Positions 1 to 10,852 of a stretch of DNA of 40,622 bases are shown here, one piece after another. The stretch covers positions 1 to 40,622 of the forward strand of contig JASVEC010000151.1 of NCBI GenBank assembly GCA_030770535.1. The letters run 5' to 3'. A program made the translations under genes and the position numbers. Numbering within the stretch: the first letter of the stretch is position 1; each line of letters opens with the position of its first letter. The stretch is from Batkoa obscura (lineage: Eukaryota; Entomophthoromycota; Entomophthoromycetes; Entomophthorales; Batkoaceae). The notes beneath the pieces are model-generated. The model saw only the letters and a list, made by a program, of their open reading frames with translations, was not told the origin of the DNA and did no database searches.

Positions 1-49
1 ATATTAAAAGTATGATGATGAGCCATTCTTAACTGTCTTTGGATAGCTA

Positions 50-3000
50 TTAAAAATTTGTTAACTTTTCTTCACGCTTTCCTTCTTTTTCGTTATTTTT
101 AAATTTACTATACTCAACTGTAAGGTTATCAATCAACTCTAAAATATCTTTTCTTTTGATAGAAGACGGTATCAATCCACTCCATGCGTCATCATCATGG
201 TGATTTAAAGTAATATTTTCATATTTTTCTGGGTTACTTAAAAAACAGCCTTACATATTCCAAAAGGTATACTCCACAATCATAAAAGTTTTTTTGCAAT
301 GGTACTTTTGGTATAACTTCTTTTTTGAATAACCATGGGCACACTGTATCTAGCTCATAATTCAATCTATCTTTTGCTTGTCTTGCTATGTACTCCCTAA
401 GTATTTTTTTTGCTTCTAACTGTTTACCACCTAATGAGTCAAAAACTGCTAACCATGGAGGGCTTATTTTTTCGATTTCCTCGTTTCTTTCTTCTTCTTT
501 TTTAATATTGTGAGTTTTTAGTATATCCTCTATTTTGTTGTATTTCTTTCTCTCAAACTTCTCAATGTCTTTTACGGTTTCAAATGCTACTTTCTTCAGT
601 GGATGCTCTCTCTCTAAAGCTATTATATCTCCATTGATAAGTGTATCTAAGTCATTTTCCAATTTATTAAGACAGTCAGCCTGCTTTACTATTAAATTCT
701 CAGCTAAATTGTCTTCATTACTACTCTCATCACCAGAAACGCTTTGCGCTTCATTTAAAGCCTCCTGAAGCCTATCTCTTAGTTTCGATTTCTCGTCTAT
801 AAAGTTGTTAGATGAATCTAGTATCTTATCCTCAATTTTGCTCTCTTCATCATAGTTAAAATAGGGAAACTCACCTGAGTCGGAAGATAATATGTTGTCA
901 TTTGGGTCTATTGATTCAACTTTGCTTTCGCTTTCCGAATTGAGCGCACCGTTAGAGGATGATTCAAGCTTTCTAATAGCTTCTGAGTCACGAGACTTTT
1001 GAAATATATTACTCTTTTCTTCTATAATAATTTCTAAATTATTGCTATGATCATTTTTTTGAATTCTAAATGCTTTACTAAAATCACTTTCTTTTGATTT
1101 GTTTAAAATATCAAGAGATGAATTTGACTCAACTTTTTTGGTTCCAATATCACTATGCTTATTACTGTCTAGTTGTGCTAATATCGATCGGATATATGAT
1201 CCACCAGGGGTTTTAAATTCGAAGAGAGTCTTGGTATAAATCCATCCTTCGTTTCAGAATTTGTCGCCTGGATGTCAATTTCTTTTCTATTAATAAGCTC
1301 ATGGTACTCTTCAAATCGATCAAGCCCCCCAATAATTACAATATACCAATGGAAATTTTCATTAATTGGTATAAATAGATATTTACTTTTAAAAAAGTCA
1401 ATTTTTCTCCCCCATTTTTTAACACTGTTAAATGCTTCATCTGGATTGTTTGGGAATAACGATAACTTTCCATATAAGAATGAAGATAAACTATGAACAT
1501 GGTCTTTCAAATCGGGGCGGTACTTTTCAAATTGATTTAAAATATATCTTAAATAAAACTCAATAACATTATCATTTAGAAATGTATTTGGTCTTAATAG
1601 TCGTTGATCTTCTGTATAGATACTGACTTGATTATGCCCTTTAAATGGATACACAAAATGTAACTTGTTTTTAGGTTTCTTTTTATCAGTATTTACAATT
1701 GGGTCTGGATCTAAATCTACAATATCGTTACATTGATTTCTTCGAAGGCCATAGCTCCGTGTAATACTGGAAAAGGTTGTATTCATCTTATCTTTTAAAA
1801 ACGGTCCACTATTTTGTAGTATTTTATCGGTTGTTGGAAGTTCATCATCTGATTTACTGTTATTTTTCCTAGAAAGGTAATCATCGTTTGGGCTCAGAGG
1901 ACTTGATTCTTTGCTTAATTCAGGATACTTATGACTCGTAGATTTGCTAATACCAGGATTGAGGATATTTTTAATTGCCTCACTAATATCACTATAATTT
2001 CTTAGTTTATTAATACCATAGTTCTCAATAGATACTCCGAAATTTAAAACGACTTTTTCGATGCCCTTTAAAAACTCATCATATCTTTATAACTAGAAAA
2101 AATCAATCCAACGTTTATTTTATCTAATAATGAATACTAAATTTATTATATTTTTAGTTATATTATAAAAAAATATTTACTTTCATCTTTAATCTTAATA
2201 ATGTTCTCTGTATAACAGATTTTAATCACCAAATCCCCTTCAATAGCCATAAAATTTACCTCTGTCAACTCCCTCTTAGGCTCATTATTAAGTGATTCGT
2301 TTTCAAAACTAACTACTTTTAAGATCGGAAGCACCATATTTTCTTTCAGAACTAAAACTGAATACATTATCCAATGATTTTTGCTATCGATCTCCGTTCT
2401 ATGGCTCTCATTAGAAATAATTACACCTTTAAGTTTATGTTCAGTATTATCAGGTTTGGTAGAATCGAAAGGTTCAGTTATCTTTTGATAGATTTTATTC
2501 AAATCTATAGCTGAGTCTGGCCCTAGTATTTCTTTGTTATATTCTTGTTTATTGGTATAGATTTTGTTTTGATTTATTAATGAAGGTTTTGTTTTTGGTT
2601 TAGCAGCATTTACATAATGAGAATTAGCATCCTTTAAACCATTTAATATTAATATATTCAATGAAAAATATTGATTACTCTATTACGCATTTGTGAACTA
2701 CTGCTGAATTTACTAGGAGATACATGTGATCTTCCACTAAACTTTGCTCTGAGCTTTCCTATTTTGTTGTAAATATTTGAGCATACTTCAAATTTTATTT
2801 TAACACATCTTACCCTCAGGAGATTTAGAAAGGCTCTTTGAGTTATTAAATTCTTTAAGTAATTTGTTGTAATCTTCCAAATTACTTATTCTGCTACTGC
2901 TTTCGTTTATAGATAGCTTTTAAATGGTTAGATAAGCACTTCTAATTATTTTGTTGAGATTTTACCTCTGGGATTGGCTTTGATGAAACTTCAGTTCCTA

Positions 3001-3764
3001 GTGGGTTAGTACCCCTTATCAATCCACTAATATTGGTTGAGTATCCATTTCTATGGTGAGATGTATTTGCTCTTTTTAAATGTCCCATTTGTTTCTGAGG
3101 GGCCTAAAAACATAAATTAGAAAATATTATAGAAATTAATGTTTTTTATATCAACAATTCAAAACCAATTCAAAATATTTAATCATATAAACTTGTAATT
3201 GATCAAATATATAATCAATTTTATTATTTCCAGCTAAAATTCGAATTGGTAATAATTTATGTAATTAGCACTTACCCTTGAGCAAGTAGGCATGTCAATT
3301 GGATTTCCTCTTGGTTTGTTATTTACAACTACTTTTGAAACCGGTAGATTTGTAAAACCTCTCATTGGGTTAAATTTGGGCGTATTCTTGATTTTTTCAA
3401 TAGCACTAACTGCTTTATCTTCATTTAGATTTACATCAGAAAGCCTTCTTTTCCCTCTTAAATGACTCCCAGTAATATCCTGTCTTTGAAACTTTAAATA
3501 TTATCCTTCATATTTATAAAATCAGTTACTCTTCTAATAAAGATTCTTGAAACAAAATTTCATTCTTTATTTCATTTCCAACATGTATAGAATTGGATTC
3601 TTGCATACGTGAATTATTATTATTTAATCTTCCTGACCTTGACCTAGGACTCTTTTTATTAAAATATATTAAAATTCCACGATAAAGCATAAAATATTTT
3701 TTAAACTTACATTTAACAATTGAATATCTTCCTCTTCGTCACTTATTGGAAAAATTCCACTCAT
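50..3764 (-). CDS. ULP2: Ulp2/SENP6-7-like SUMO-specific cysteine protease, 8 exons
   Basis: C48-family peptidase that removes SUMO or trims poly-SUMO chains, probably nuclear. Exons: 3711-3764, 3530-3651, 3276-3483, 2966-3103, 2814-2916, 2679-2758, 2181-2631 and 50-2092. All junctions are GT-AG; introns are 46-88 nt except one of 172 nt (3104-3275). The start has an in-frame TAA directly upstream. The protein would be about 1,060 aa. A PH-like region (about residues 290-400, NHWIMYSVLVLKEN) precedes a split protease domain. The catalytic residues are visible: His in FHWYIVII (~634), Asp in WLAVFDSLGG (~935), and Gln and Cys in VPLQKNFYDCGVYLLEYV (~990). The roughly 300-residue charged insert between His and Asp is typical of SENP6/7-type enzymes. 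Reading frame changes occur near 2080, between about 1170 and 1260, and at the A6 run near 240. Past the last one the family tail (SNPEKYENITLNHHDDDAW) resumes and ends at 50. Catalytic residues are intact, so I read this as a real gene with sequence errors; recent loss of function is the alternative. Confidence 0.85.
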
Positions 3765-4085
3765 TTAGGTAAAAATAAGTTTTACTTTTTTATATAAAAA
3801 TCATTCATTTTGCAAAAAAAACTAACCAATTATTTTCTAATTACCTATTTGTTTTGGTAAATTAATAATTTAAGGTTAATCTGCCGAAGTTCTTACAAGC
3901 TTATTTGGTATATGAACTTGATATGCTTAGTGTATTTATAGGGGGTGCAAATAGTGACTGTGATATACAAAAATAGTAGAGAGTAATAAAAACTAGGATC
4001 GTGGTCACTTCATACCGACTATCTATTTACTTTAACTAGATAGAATGCAGTATTAAAAAAACGCTTCATCTATACTCAAAAGATA

Positions 4086-4183
4086 TGAGTGTTTTTTTGA
4101 CTTCAGTATTTTTTCCATTTTTTAAGCACTATTTAAGCAGAAAATTTGTTAGTAGAATTCTTAAATACAAAAATGCATCCTCA
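4086..4183. mobile_element. Tc1/mariner-like MITE, copy 1
   Basis: Element of about 98 bp bounded by TA on both sides, with diverged ends TGAGTGT and CATCCTCA. It shares the family internal sequence TTTTTCCATTTTTTAAG and AGTAGAATTCTTAAATAC. Non-coding. Confidence 0.8.
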
Positions 4184-4396
4184 TATATAAAAAAAGTTAA
4201 TAAAATTAACTAAATGTTTTGAAGTTGAAATAAATTAATTATAGTTAACATTATTTTTGGTAATTTATAAAAAAAATTAAATATTGATATATGTGTAGTT
4301 CAACTACAAAACAGTAAATATAAAATATTAAAATATATGAATGTCTAATATAAGTTTTTATTGACGAATTTTTAGTTAAAAATAGCTGTAGATATC

Positions 4397-4957
4397 TTAT
4401 TTTTTGTTAAAGAATCGGGTGGTAGTAAAAGTACGATTGTGTTCTAACCAAAAATCATAACGTACAAATTTCTCATTTTTGATAAAAAACTGGATGTTGA
4501 CATTGTCTTTGATTACATTCCACTGTTCAACTTTCCCATACAACTCATCCATACCATGGCCTGTGAATATTGCGTTATTAGTAATAAGCAATGATGGATC
4601 AATTAATGGAAAAGCAGGGTGTTTTAAAGCGAAAATATTTAGCATCTTTGTTTCCTAATTCTACAACCTTATTACTAACACCTTCACTAGTGACATTGCC
4701 AAAATCAAAGGATGAACTCATCAATATTCCTCCATCATAAGCACCATCAATACGAATCTTTTTATCCTTATAAGAATGATAAAACATCCAGCGGATACAT
4801 GGCTCATGCTGATATTATTCCATTTGTGCTGCATAAAGTTGGCGGAAAAATTTACGTTAAGCTTGGGAGGTAATGGCTGATTAAAGTCGCCATCATAAAC
4901 TTCTTTGGAGCAATAGATGCCGCTAGCTAATAAGATAATTATGTTAAAAATTTTCAT
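4397..4957 (-). pseudogene. Secreted protein of unknown family, copy 1 (frame-broken)
   Basis: I do not recognise a named family. The 5' part encodes a typical signal peptide (MKIFNIIILLASGIYC) and then a soluble, Tyr/Asp-rich protein of about 185 residues with no membrane segment. Sequence continues across all three frames of the strand: signal peptide and KLNVNFSANF in one, KDKKIRIDGAYDGG and SFDFGNVTSEGVSNKVVE in the next, and LITNNAIFTGHGMDELYGK to the C-terminal RTFTTTRFFN in the third. The frame changes lie near 4790 and near 4620-4640. No GT-AG intron fits either place. A second, more decayed copy at 6845-7285 aligns across all three parts, so this was a real gene. It is either a young pseudogene or an intact gene with two indel errors. 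Adjacent MITEs place it in the repeat-rich tract. Confidence 0.65.
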
Positions 4958-5884
4958 ATATATTGGAATTTTTTAATCAGTATATTCAAAAAAAAACCTT
5001 TATATACCTATTTGATATAATATGCACTGTTTATTGACGTACAGTAACAAGCCTTGGTATTAAATCTGGTTTAACCATTTATTCTTTAAAACTTAACAAA
5101 CTATTATTCTTTAAAATCAAATAAGTCACCTATTCTTTTTTATCATCCTTAGTCCTAAGGGCGGATTTCATTTTAAAATAATGCTTATAAGTATCCTTTT
5201 CTTTTTGACATTTGTTTACTTTGAGTCTGAATTTAAAGATCTGTTAGCTAAATTTTTAAAGAAAAACATACATTATTTTAATAAATAGCCTTTTATGCTT
5301 TTTTCTAAAAAAAATACTTCAAAAGTAAAGCCCTCTAAGAGATTTATTAATAACTCATAATCAGAGAGGAAAAGGTAATAGGAAGAAAACAAAAGCCAAG
5401 GAGAGTTGTTTATTCTTTAATAACTGAAAAAGTGCGAAAAGGTTACCGTTATATATTTAAAGCTAATGGTGACTTTTTAATAAAAAGCACAAAAAACTAA
5501 GCGAAAAGTATTAGCTATATGTTAATTTATTCTTTTTAAATATAAGTAACTTACACACTATATGAGTCTTAACTCTTAATAAGATTGAACTAAAAGACAA
5601 AATAACCTCACATAAAAATTTATACATTAAGTTAGCAATAGTTGAATATGAAAATATTAATTTTGTATCATAAATATAATGATGACTCATTTTTACAGTA
5701 ACAAATAGTTAATAAGTATTACATTATATTCACTTATTTAATGTAGTAGCTTCTAAAGCTATCCATTTTCAAATTAGCGTATCCATGTCATATAAATAAG
5801 AGATAAAAAAGGCAATACATTTACTATATTAAATCAACCTTACAAAAAAGGGAAATTACTATACAAGGATAGAGCATTAACATT

Positions 5885-5981
5885 TGGGGATGTTTTTCGG
5901 CTTCATCACTTTTTCCATCTTTTAAGCGCTATTTGAGTGGAAAGTTTGTTAGTAAAATTTTGAAAAGAAAAAATACATCCG
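5885..5981. mobile_element. Tc1/mariner-like MITE, copy 2
   Basis: Begins TGGGGATGT and ends AATACATCC, with the family core TTTTAAGCGCTATTTGAGTG. About 97 bp. The end near 5980 is eroded. Confidence 0.8.
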
Positions 5982-6258
5982 TATCTATTAAAACTGATGT
6001 TAGCTTTCTTGAGAAAGCACTTAAATCAACGCTATAACCTCGAGTTTTTATTATATCTATAAAATTGTTATAATATAAATAAAATATAAAGCAATATGAA
6101 ATTTTTTGACTAATCATAGTTTGCCCGTATTTGCAAAATATGGTTATAAGTCCAATACCAGGGAGCTCCTATATTTAAAAAATTGGTTGTTATATCAATA
6201 ATAAGCGTTTAAACTAAAGTATTGATTAGTTCAAACTACAAATTATTGAAAAAGAAAA

Positions 6259-6357
6259 GGAGTATTTTTTTTAATTTCATTATTTTTTCCATTTTTTAAG
6301 CGCTATTTAAGCGGAAAGATTGTTAGTGAAATTCTTAAACACAAAAATACATCCCCA
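6259..6357. mobile_element. Tc1/mariner-like MITE, copy 3
   Basis: About 99 bp in the same orientation as copy 2, with core TTTTTTAAGCGCTATTTAAG and terminal AATACATCCCCA. The left end is diverged (GGAGTATTTT). Confidence 0.8.
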
Positions 6358-6844
6358 AAGCTAGTCTATTTTATAACTATTATATTAGAAATCTATACAT
6401 TTTTAAAGGATTTAATGACTTAATGGTTTATTAGTCTATATAAAGTAACATTTGTAATATTGAGTTGACAATTAACAAGTAAAACCGTAACTAGGAAGAG
6501 TATGTAAATAAAAATCCTCTTGTATGATACTTTAAAAATGTATATAGATTTTAATAAAGCTCTTCAAGTATCTTCAAGTATCTTAAAGTTAAAAAAATAT
6601 AGCAAAAACTTCAACATTATTATTTTCACTAATCAATCTGAAAAGTCAGTAATAAGTGATGCTTTTTTTGAGAATAATGAAATTTTAAATTTTAAAATGC
6701 GTACTGTCCTTTTAAAAATGTATAAACCATAAACAAAGATAGTGTATAGCTCAATTATAAAATAGATGACCTGATGTGTTAAAATAAATTGACATTTAGC
6801 TACTAGTTTTCTTAACTTTTACTGTATCTAAAGACGATTTAAGG

Positions 6845-7285
6845 TTGCAATATTTAATATTAAAGAATTGGGCAGTACCATAAACATGGTTGTATTCTAG
6901 CTAAAAATCATAGTGTAGAAAGTTTTTATCTTTAATAAATTTCTAGATATTAATGTCGTTCTTAACTATATTTCATTGCTCAATTTTTCTTTATAACTCA
7001 TCTTTACCATAGCCTGTAAATATCGCATTAATATAATATCTAACAATAGATCAATCAATGGAAATGTTAGTATTGGAATTGATAATATAGTCCCTTTTTT
7101 TCCATAATTTTGCGATTTGATTACTAACTGCTTCACTAGTAGCATTAGTAAATTCAAATAACAAACTGATTAATGCTCTTCCTTTATTAGCATCGTCAAC
7201 CCGAATTTTCTTATTTTCATATGACAAATATGACCTTAAAAAAAGTCTAACATTCAAAAAAATTAGCGCAGTCAAATTCAGTATA
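6845..7285 (-). pseudogene. Secreted protein of unknown family, copy 2 (decayed)
   Basis: Paralogue of the gene at 4397-4957. Matching blocks in order are YENKKIRVDDANKGRALIS (against YKDKKIRIDGAYDGGILMS), FEFTNATSEAVSNQIAKL (against FDFGNVTSEGVSNKVVEL), FPLIDLLL (against FPLIDPSLL) and a C-terminal block HYDF-LEYNHVYGTAQFFN (against RYDFWLEHNRTFTTTRFFN). It has at least two in-frame stops in the last block and frame changes between blocks. The signal-peptide end is missing; a shortened MITE (7286-7338) sits there. This is a genuine pseudogene and helps identify the coding frame of copy 1. Confidence 0.7.
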
Positions 7286-7338
7286 TGAGGCAGTTTCATT
7301 AGCACTAAGTGGAAAGATCAAATAAAAATACATCCCCA
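7286..7338. mobile_element. Internally deleted MITE
   Basis: TA-flanked 53-bp version of the MITE: TGAGG and TTTCATTAGCACTAAGTGG at one side, AAAAATACATCCCCA at the other. About half the interior is missing. It abuts the truncated 5' end of the pseudogene at 6845-7285. Confidence 0.65.
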
Positions 7339-7549
7339 TATAGAAATAAGACAATAAAAATTGTAATTAATAGTAGATATTTCTTGATACCTTTTCTACT
7401 TCTTGAATTACATCGATCCTTGTGTTGTCAAAAATTATCCATGATTTACACATGCTTTCGTTTTTATTAAAGATAACAACTAATTATATAACGAATATAG
7501 CAAAATTAACACCTTTATGTATTTCATTAGACAAATCTTAATGCAGTAT

Positions 7550-7957
7550 GTTATCTGGGAATATTGCAGTTATTAATGTCTGGTTTATCCCTTATAGCTA
7601 GAAAGACTGTAGTGTTATATTTTCTAAATGATAATTAAAACCTGATTCATGAATACATATGCACTTTTGTTGGTAGTAGAAAAACCATTGACGAAGTGAG
7701 CTGTGCATTCCGCTCTTCTAGATGTTGCTAGTACTTCATTTATTTTATTTAAAACAACTTGAGCTTTAAAATATTACTTTTGATAAATTCAGCGCACTGT
7801 TTATTAAATTCTTTACCAAATCAACATTCATTGAACTACATAGTATTTCCTGTATTTGCTTCATAGCGCATTTATTGTCTTCTTCATAACTCTTTTCAAT
7901 CTCAAAAATTATGTGATCTATCATACCAAAGCTATTTCTATGTTTATTCTGTTCCAC
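7550..7957 (-). pseudogene. Remnant of an unrecognised gene
   Basis: An ATG-started frame at 7957 gives 63 residues (GMIDHIIFEIEKSYEEDNKC, then CSSMNVDLVKNLINSALNLS). After a short frame change, coding-like sequence continues as LNKINEVLATSRRAECTAHF and FSTTNKSAYVFMNQ, and more weakly as FLAIRDKPDINNCNIP. The composition, with Cys, Trp-poor and mixed charged and hydrophobic residues, is more protein-like than neighbouring random frames. I know no family match. It may be a decayed secreted or lineage-specific protein gene. It lies in the same remnant cluster as the secreted-protein copies. Confidence 0.35.
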
Positions 7958-8239
7958 TTACAAACCTCTTTTGGCCCTGTAATTTCTGTGCTATATTTTG
8001 ATTCATTATACTATAGTTGTTTTATACAAATGTATCGTCACTATCCTAAACTACTATTACTTCTATTATTTTAAGGCCCTTTGTCTCCTTTATTTCTTAA
8101 GCAATATAGTGGTTTATTATGCTAGCTTCATGGTACTACTCAAGAAAAAACAATTTCAAAAGAAATTGAAGAAGTAGAAACAACAATGTCTCAAGATGAT
8201 GACGAAGTGGTTATACAAAATGATTTAGCATGCTATACT

Positions 8240-8640
8240 ATATAGGTATTTCATTCCATTCTCCACTCTCGCTATCCCAAACCCTGAAATTTCTTCCAAC
8301 TTCTTTCCACCATAAGTCATATTTATAAAATTTCCCGGACTTTCCATAACTGTTTTATAGTTACAGTTGTTTCATAAATCAATTGTTGCCCCTTTTTCTT
8401 TTCCAGCATAAATTATATTGTTAATTACTTCTGCATCTGAAATGATTGCCTTATAATTACATTTATTGTGTAATGACCTGACTACTTTTTTTGGACCCCT
8501 TCCTCCTTTAATAACAACATCTGCTATCTGATTGTATCAATAAATAAAAAGTTTGTTGAGTATTTTATGCTCATATCATGGTCTTCCATTAGCATTAGTA
8601 AATGTTTTTGATTTCACTACCTACTTCAATATACATTTAA
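8240..8640 (-). pseudogene. Remnant of an unrecognised gene with CNYK repeats
   Basis: One minus-strand frame stays coding-like for about 125 codons with about three stops. It reads NGRP, ADVVIKGGRGPKKVVRSL, HNKCNYKAIISDAEV, NNIIYAGKEKGATIDL, NNCNYKTVMESPGNF, then GGKKLEEISGFGIARVENGM. The two CNYK units look like diverged internal repeats. No start codon or splice sites could be assigned, and the family is not recognised. Confidence 0.35.
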
Positions 8641-8768
8641 GAGCTTTTAGTACAACACTGTATTCTAATCAAAATTAGAAAATAGTTTGAAAGTCAGAAA
8701 GATGTAAATTTAAAACTAAAAAATAGAGTTCTAACTTCAAAGCTAAAAAATATCATACTTTCAACATA

Positions 8769-8869
8769 TGGGGATGTATTTTTGTATTTAAGAATTTTAC
8801 TAATAATTTTTCCACTCAAATAGCGCTTAAAAGATGGAAAAAGTAATGAAGCCAAAAAAAACACTCCCA
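8769..8869. mobile_element. Tc1/mariner-like MITE, copy 4
   Basis: Complete 101-bp copy in the opposite orientation. TA target duplication at 8767-8768 and 8870-8871, left end TGGGGATGTATTTTTGT, right end AAAAACACTCCCA, centre AAATAGCGCTTAAAA. Confidence 0.9.
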
Positions 8870-8929
8870 TACCACGGTCATCTTAGTAAAAAATAAAAAT
8901 AAAAATAAATCTTTATTAAATAATACATA

Positions 8930-9000
8930 TGAGGATTTTTTTTGATTTTATTATTTTTCAAGTACTATTTGAATTATAAAATTTTAAATAGAAAAATAAA
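8930..9000. mobile_element. Degenerate MITE fragment
   Basis: TGAGGATTTTTTTTGATTTT followed by CAAGTACTATTTGAA resembles the left half of the MITE. The right half is lost or eroded. Confidence 0.5.
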
Positions 9001-9218
9001 TAAAATGATATACAATAAGCATTTTAGTAATTTAAAAGACAAAGCAGTAGTTTTAATGTTTTTTAAATATATGTTAAATAATTTTTAAAATGCAGCAAAA
9101 AAGCAAATTTATCTAATATATGTGCTTAGTACATAGAAAAAAACTAGAAAATAAAACAAAGGTAAAAAAGGATTTAATAATAAAATTTATATGAATTACA
9201 TAAGTTTTATATTAATAC

Positions 9219-10049
9219 TGTGAAATACCGCTTTTTCAGCTCTATGTGAAATCTGGTGCTCAGGGTTTGGAGTCAAGAACAGCTATTGCTGGGTTGACTA
9301 CACTATAAGTCGAAAGGTCTTATTTTATGTGACTAAGATAGACTTGGATTATGAGGAATAGCACATAATAGGTACAAGCTATGTAAGACAAATAGAATAG
9401 ACAATACTAATAAAAGACAATACTATGTAAAATACTATTAAGAAAACTTAGTGGCTTTATTAAATGTTCGAGATATCAGGGATTAATTCAGTTAAAAAGC
9501 CTCGAACTATTATACTCTGTAAACTCTTTTATACTCTGAAAAGTATAAGTATCAAAATGAGAAGATAATATTCTTTTGGGTGGAACTAGAAATTCTCATA
9601 ACAAATCAAAATAATTAACCATGGGACTGACAAAGCGATATTTCACATCTATGGTTGATTATAACATAACAGTCACTTAAGTTGTTGTGTTCTCGAGTTC
9701 AGGCACAATCAACCCCAAGATTTTATTTTGATTTGCTATGAAAATTCCTGCCATGTGATTCCGAAGGACATTATCTTCCCGTTTTGATATCCATACTTAT
9801 TGGAGTATAAAAGAGATTTTAGAACATAGCAACCCAAGGCTTTTTGGATTTTTCCCTGATATTGTATCTTTATTGGGGCCACTAAGTCTTTCTGATAGTA
9901 TTTTACATAAATTTTACAGTAATATTGTCTATTCTATCTGCCTTACATAATCTACAGTATATTATGTGCTATTCTTCATAATTCAAGTCTATCTTGGCCA
10001 TATAAACTGAGACCTTTTTGACTCCAACTACTGAGTGCCAGATTTCACA
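9219..10049 (+). mobile_element. LTR-like repeat, outer copy, split by a second copy
   Basis: Begins TGTGAAATACCGC at 9219 and ends GATTTCACA at 10049. It is interrupted at 9245 by a complete copy of the same family in the opposite orientation and resumes at 9652. The TCTA at 9241-9244 is duplicated at 9648-9651. The family has TG...CA ends with a short terminal inverted repeat and a TATAAAAG box in this orientation (about 9797), which suits a solo LTR. No internal coding region is present. It is older than the copy inside it. Confidence 0.7.
9245..9647 (-). mobile_element. LTR-like repeat, complete copy (inner)
   Basis: 403 bp, TGTGAAATCTGG to GATATTTCACA, flanked by the 4-bp duplication TCTA. 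It is nearly identical to the copy at 28921-29320 and shares with it the lack of a roughly 60-bp segment present in the copy at 27145-27607. The near identity suggests recent insertion. It is either a solo LTR or a Ginger-type non-autonomous element (TGTNR ends, 4-bp duplication). Confidence 0.85.
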
Positions 10050-10139
10050 CTTTATAATTAATTATAATATAAGAATACTTAATTTGTTTATAAAATTGAT
10101 TGCAGTCTTATAATTAATTTAGCTATAATTTACATGGTA

Positions 10140-10505
10140 TGATTAATTTAACTATGATTTATATGATATGATCAATCCAAAGTTTTACTTTGATTTGCTA
10201 TAATTTTATCACGATCACAAAAAACATCATTCTTTTATTTTAATATCTATATTTGAAAATTATAACAAAGAATTATAACTATTATTATATTTTTTATATA
10301 CAGCTATTTAATTAAAATATACAAAGTTTTTTGAATTATTTCTTAATATTACTCCATTTAACAAAGCTACTAAATTTTATATAAGTTTTATAATAACATC
10401 TTTTATTTTATTTGTTTTATATAGTTTATAGCTTATTTTATACAATTTCTATTAATTTAAGTTTATTTTAGTTACATAAACTAAGATTTTTTGACTTATA
10501 GCCAG
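10140..10505 (+). mobile_element. Ancient AT-drifted copy of the LTR-like repeat
   Basis: Order and spacing match the outer copy's interior: AATCCAAAGTTTTACTTTG with GATTTGCTATA, then a central TTTTAATATCTATA, then CATAAACTAAGATTTTTTGA near 10470-10495. Nearly every difference from the younger copies is towards A or T. The edges are uncertain. Confidence 0.45.
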
Positions 10506-10575
10506 CTAATCAAGCAAAAAGTACCTTTAACTCAAATTACTAAAGTACTAACTTTTATAGTTTTTCCTTATTATA

Positions 10576-10674
10576 TAGGGATGTATTTTTGTGTTTAAAA
10601 TCTTCTAATAATTTTTCCACTCAAACAGTGCTCAAAAGATAGAAAAAGTGATGAAGCCAAAAAAAATATCACCA
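10576..10674. mobile_element. Tc1/mariner-like MITE, copy 5
   Basis: About 99 bp with left end TAGGGATGTATTTTTGTG, right end AATATCACCA and TA on both sides. Confidence 0.75.
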
Positions 10675-10852
10675 TATTAGTTTTTTATTTGACTTTAAGT
10701 TTTTTGAATTCAAATTAATTTTGAATCCAATTTGAACATCCCCATATATTTACATATTAGTCGATTTTAGTAAAGATTCATAATTTAGTCTTTAATTTTA
10801 TTTAACTTTTAGTATCAAGCAATTAAAAATTCAGATCAAAATTCTAAAATAG

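Larger units (their letters stand above)
4958..6844. other. Gene-free AT-rich stretch with two MITEs
   Basis: No reading frame here shows conserved protein features. Short open frames at 5929-6117 and 6520-6732 are compositionally like the surrounding AT-rich DNA, and the first overlaps a MITE. Two MITE copies are listed separately. Confidence 0.6.

Noticed and set aside
1272-1496. Plus-strand open frame
   Set aside because: Antisense shadow of the SUMO protease exon; no protein features.
6520-6732. 70-codon plus-strand frame
   Set aside because: Lys/Asn/Phe-rich composition expected of random AT-rich DNA; no relatives in the window and no motif.
8108-8246. Plus-strand frame reading KTISKEIEEVETTMSQDDDE
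   Set aside because: Protein-like composition but only about 40 codons, no start context and no known family; too short to call.
9466-9490. GTTCGAGATATC resembling a tRNA B box
   Set aside because: Part of the LTR-like repeat and recurs in every copy; no cloverleaf can be built around it.
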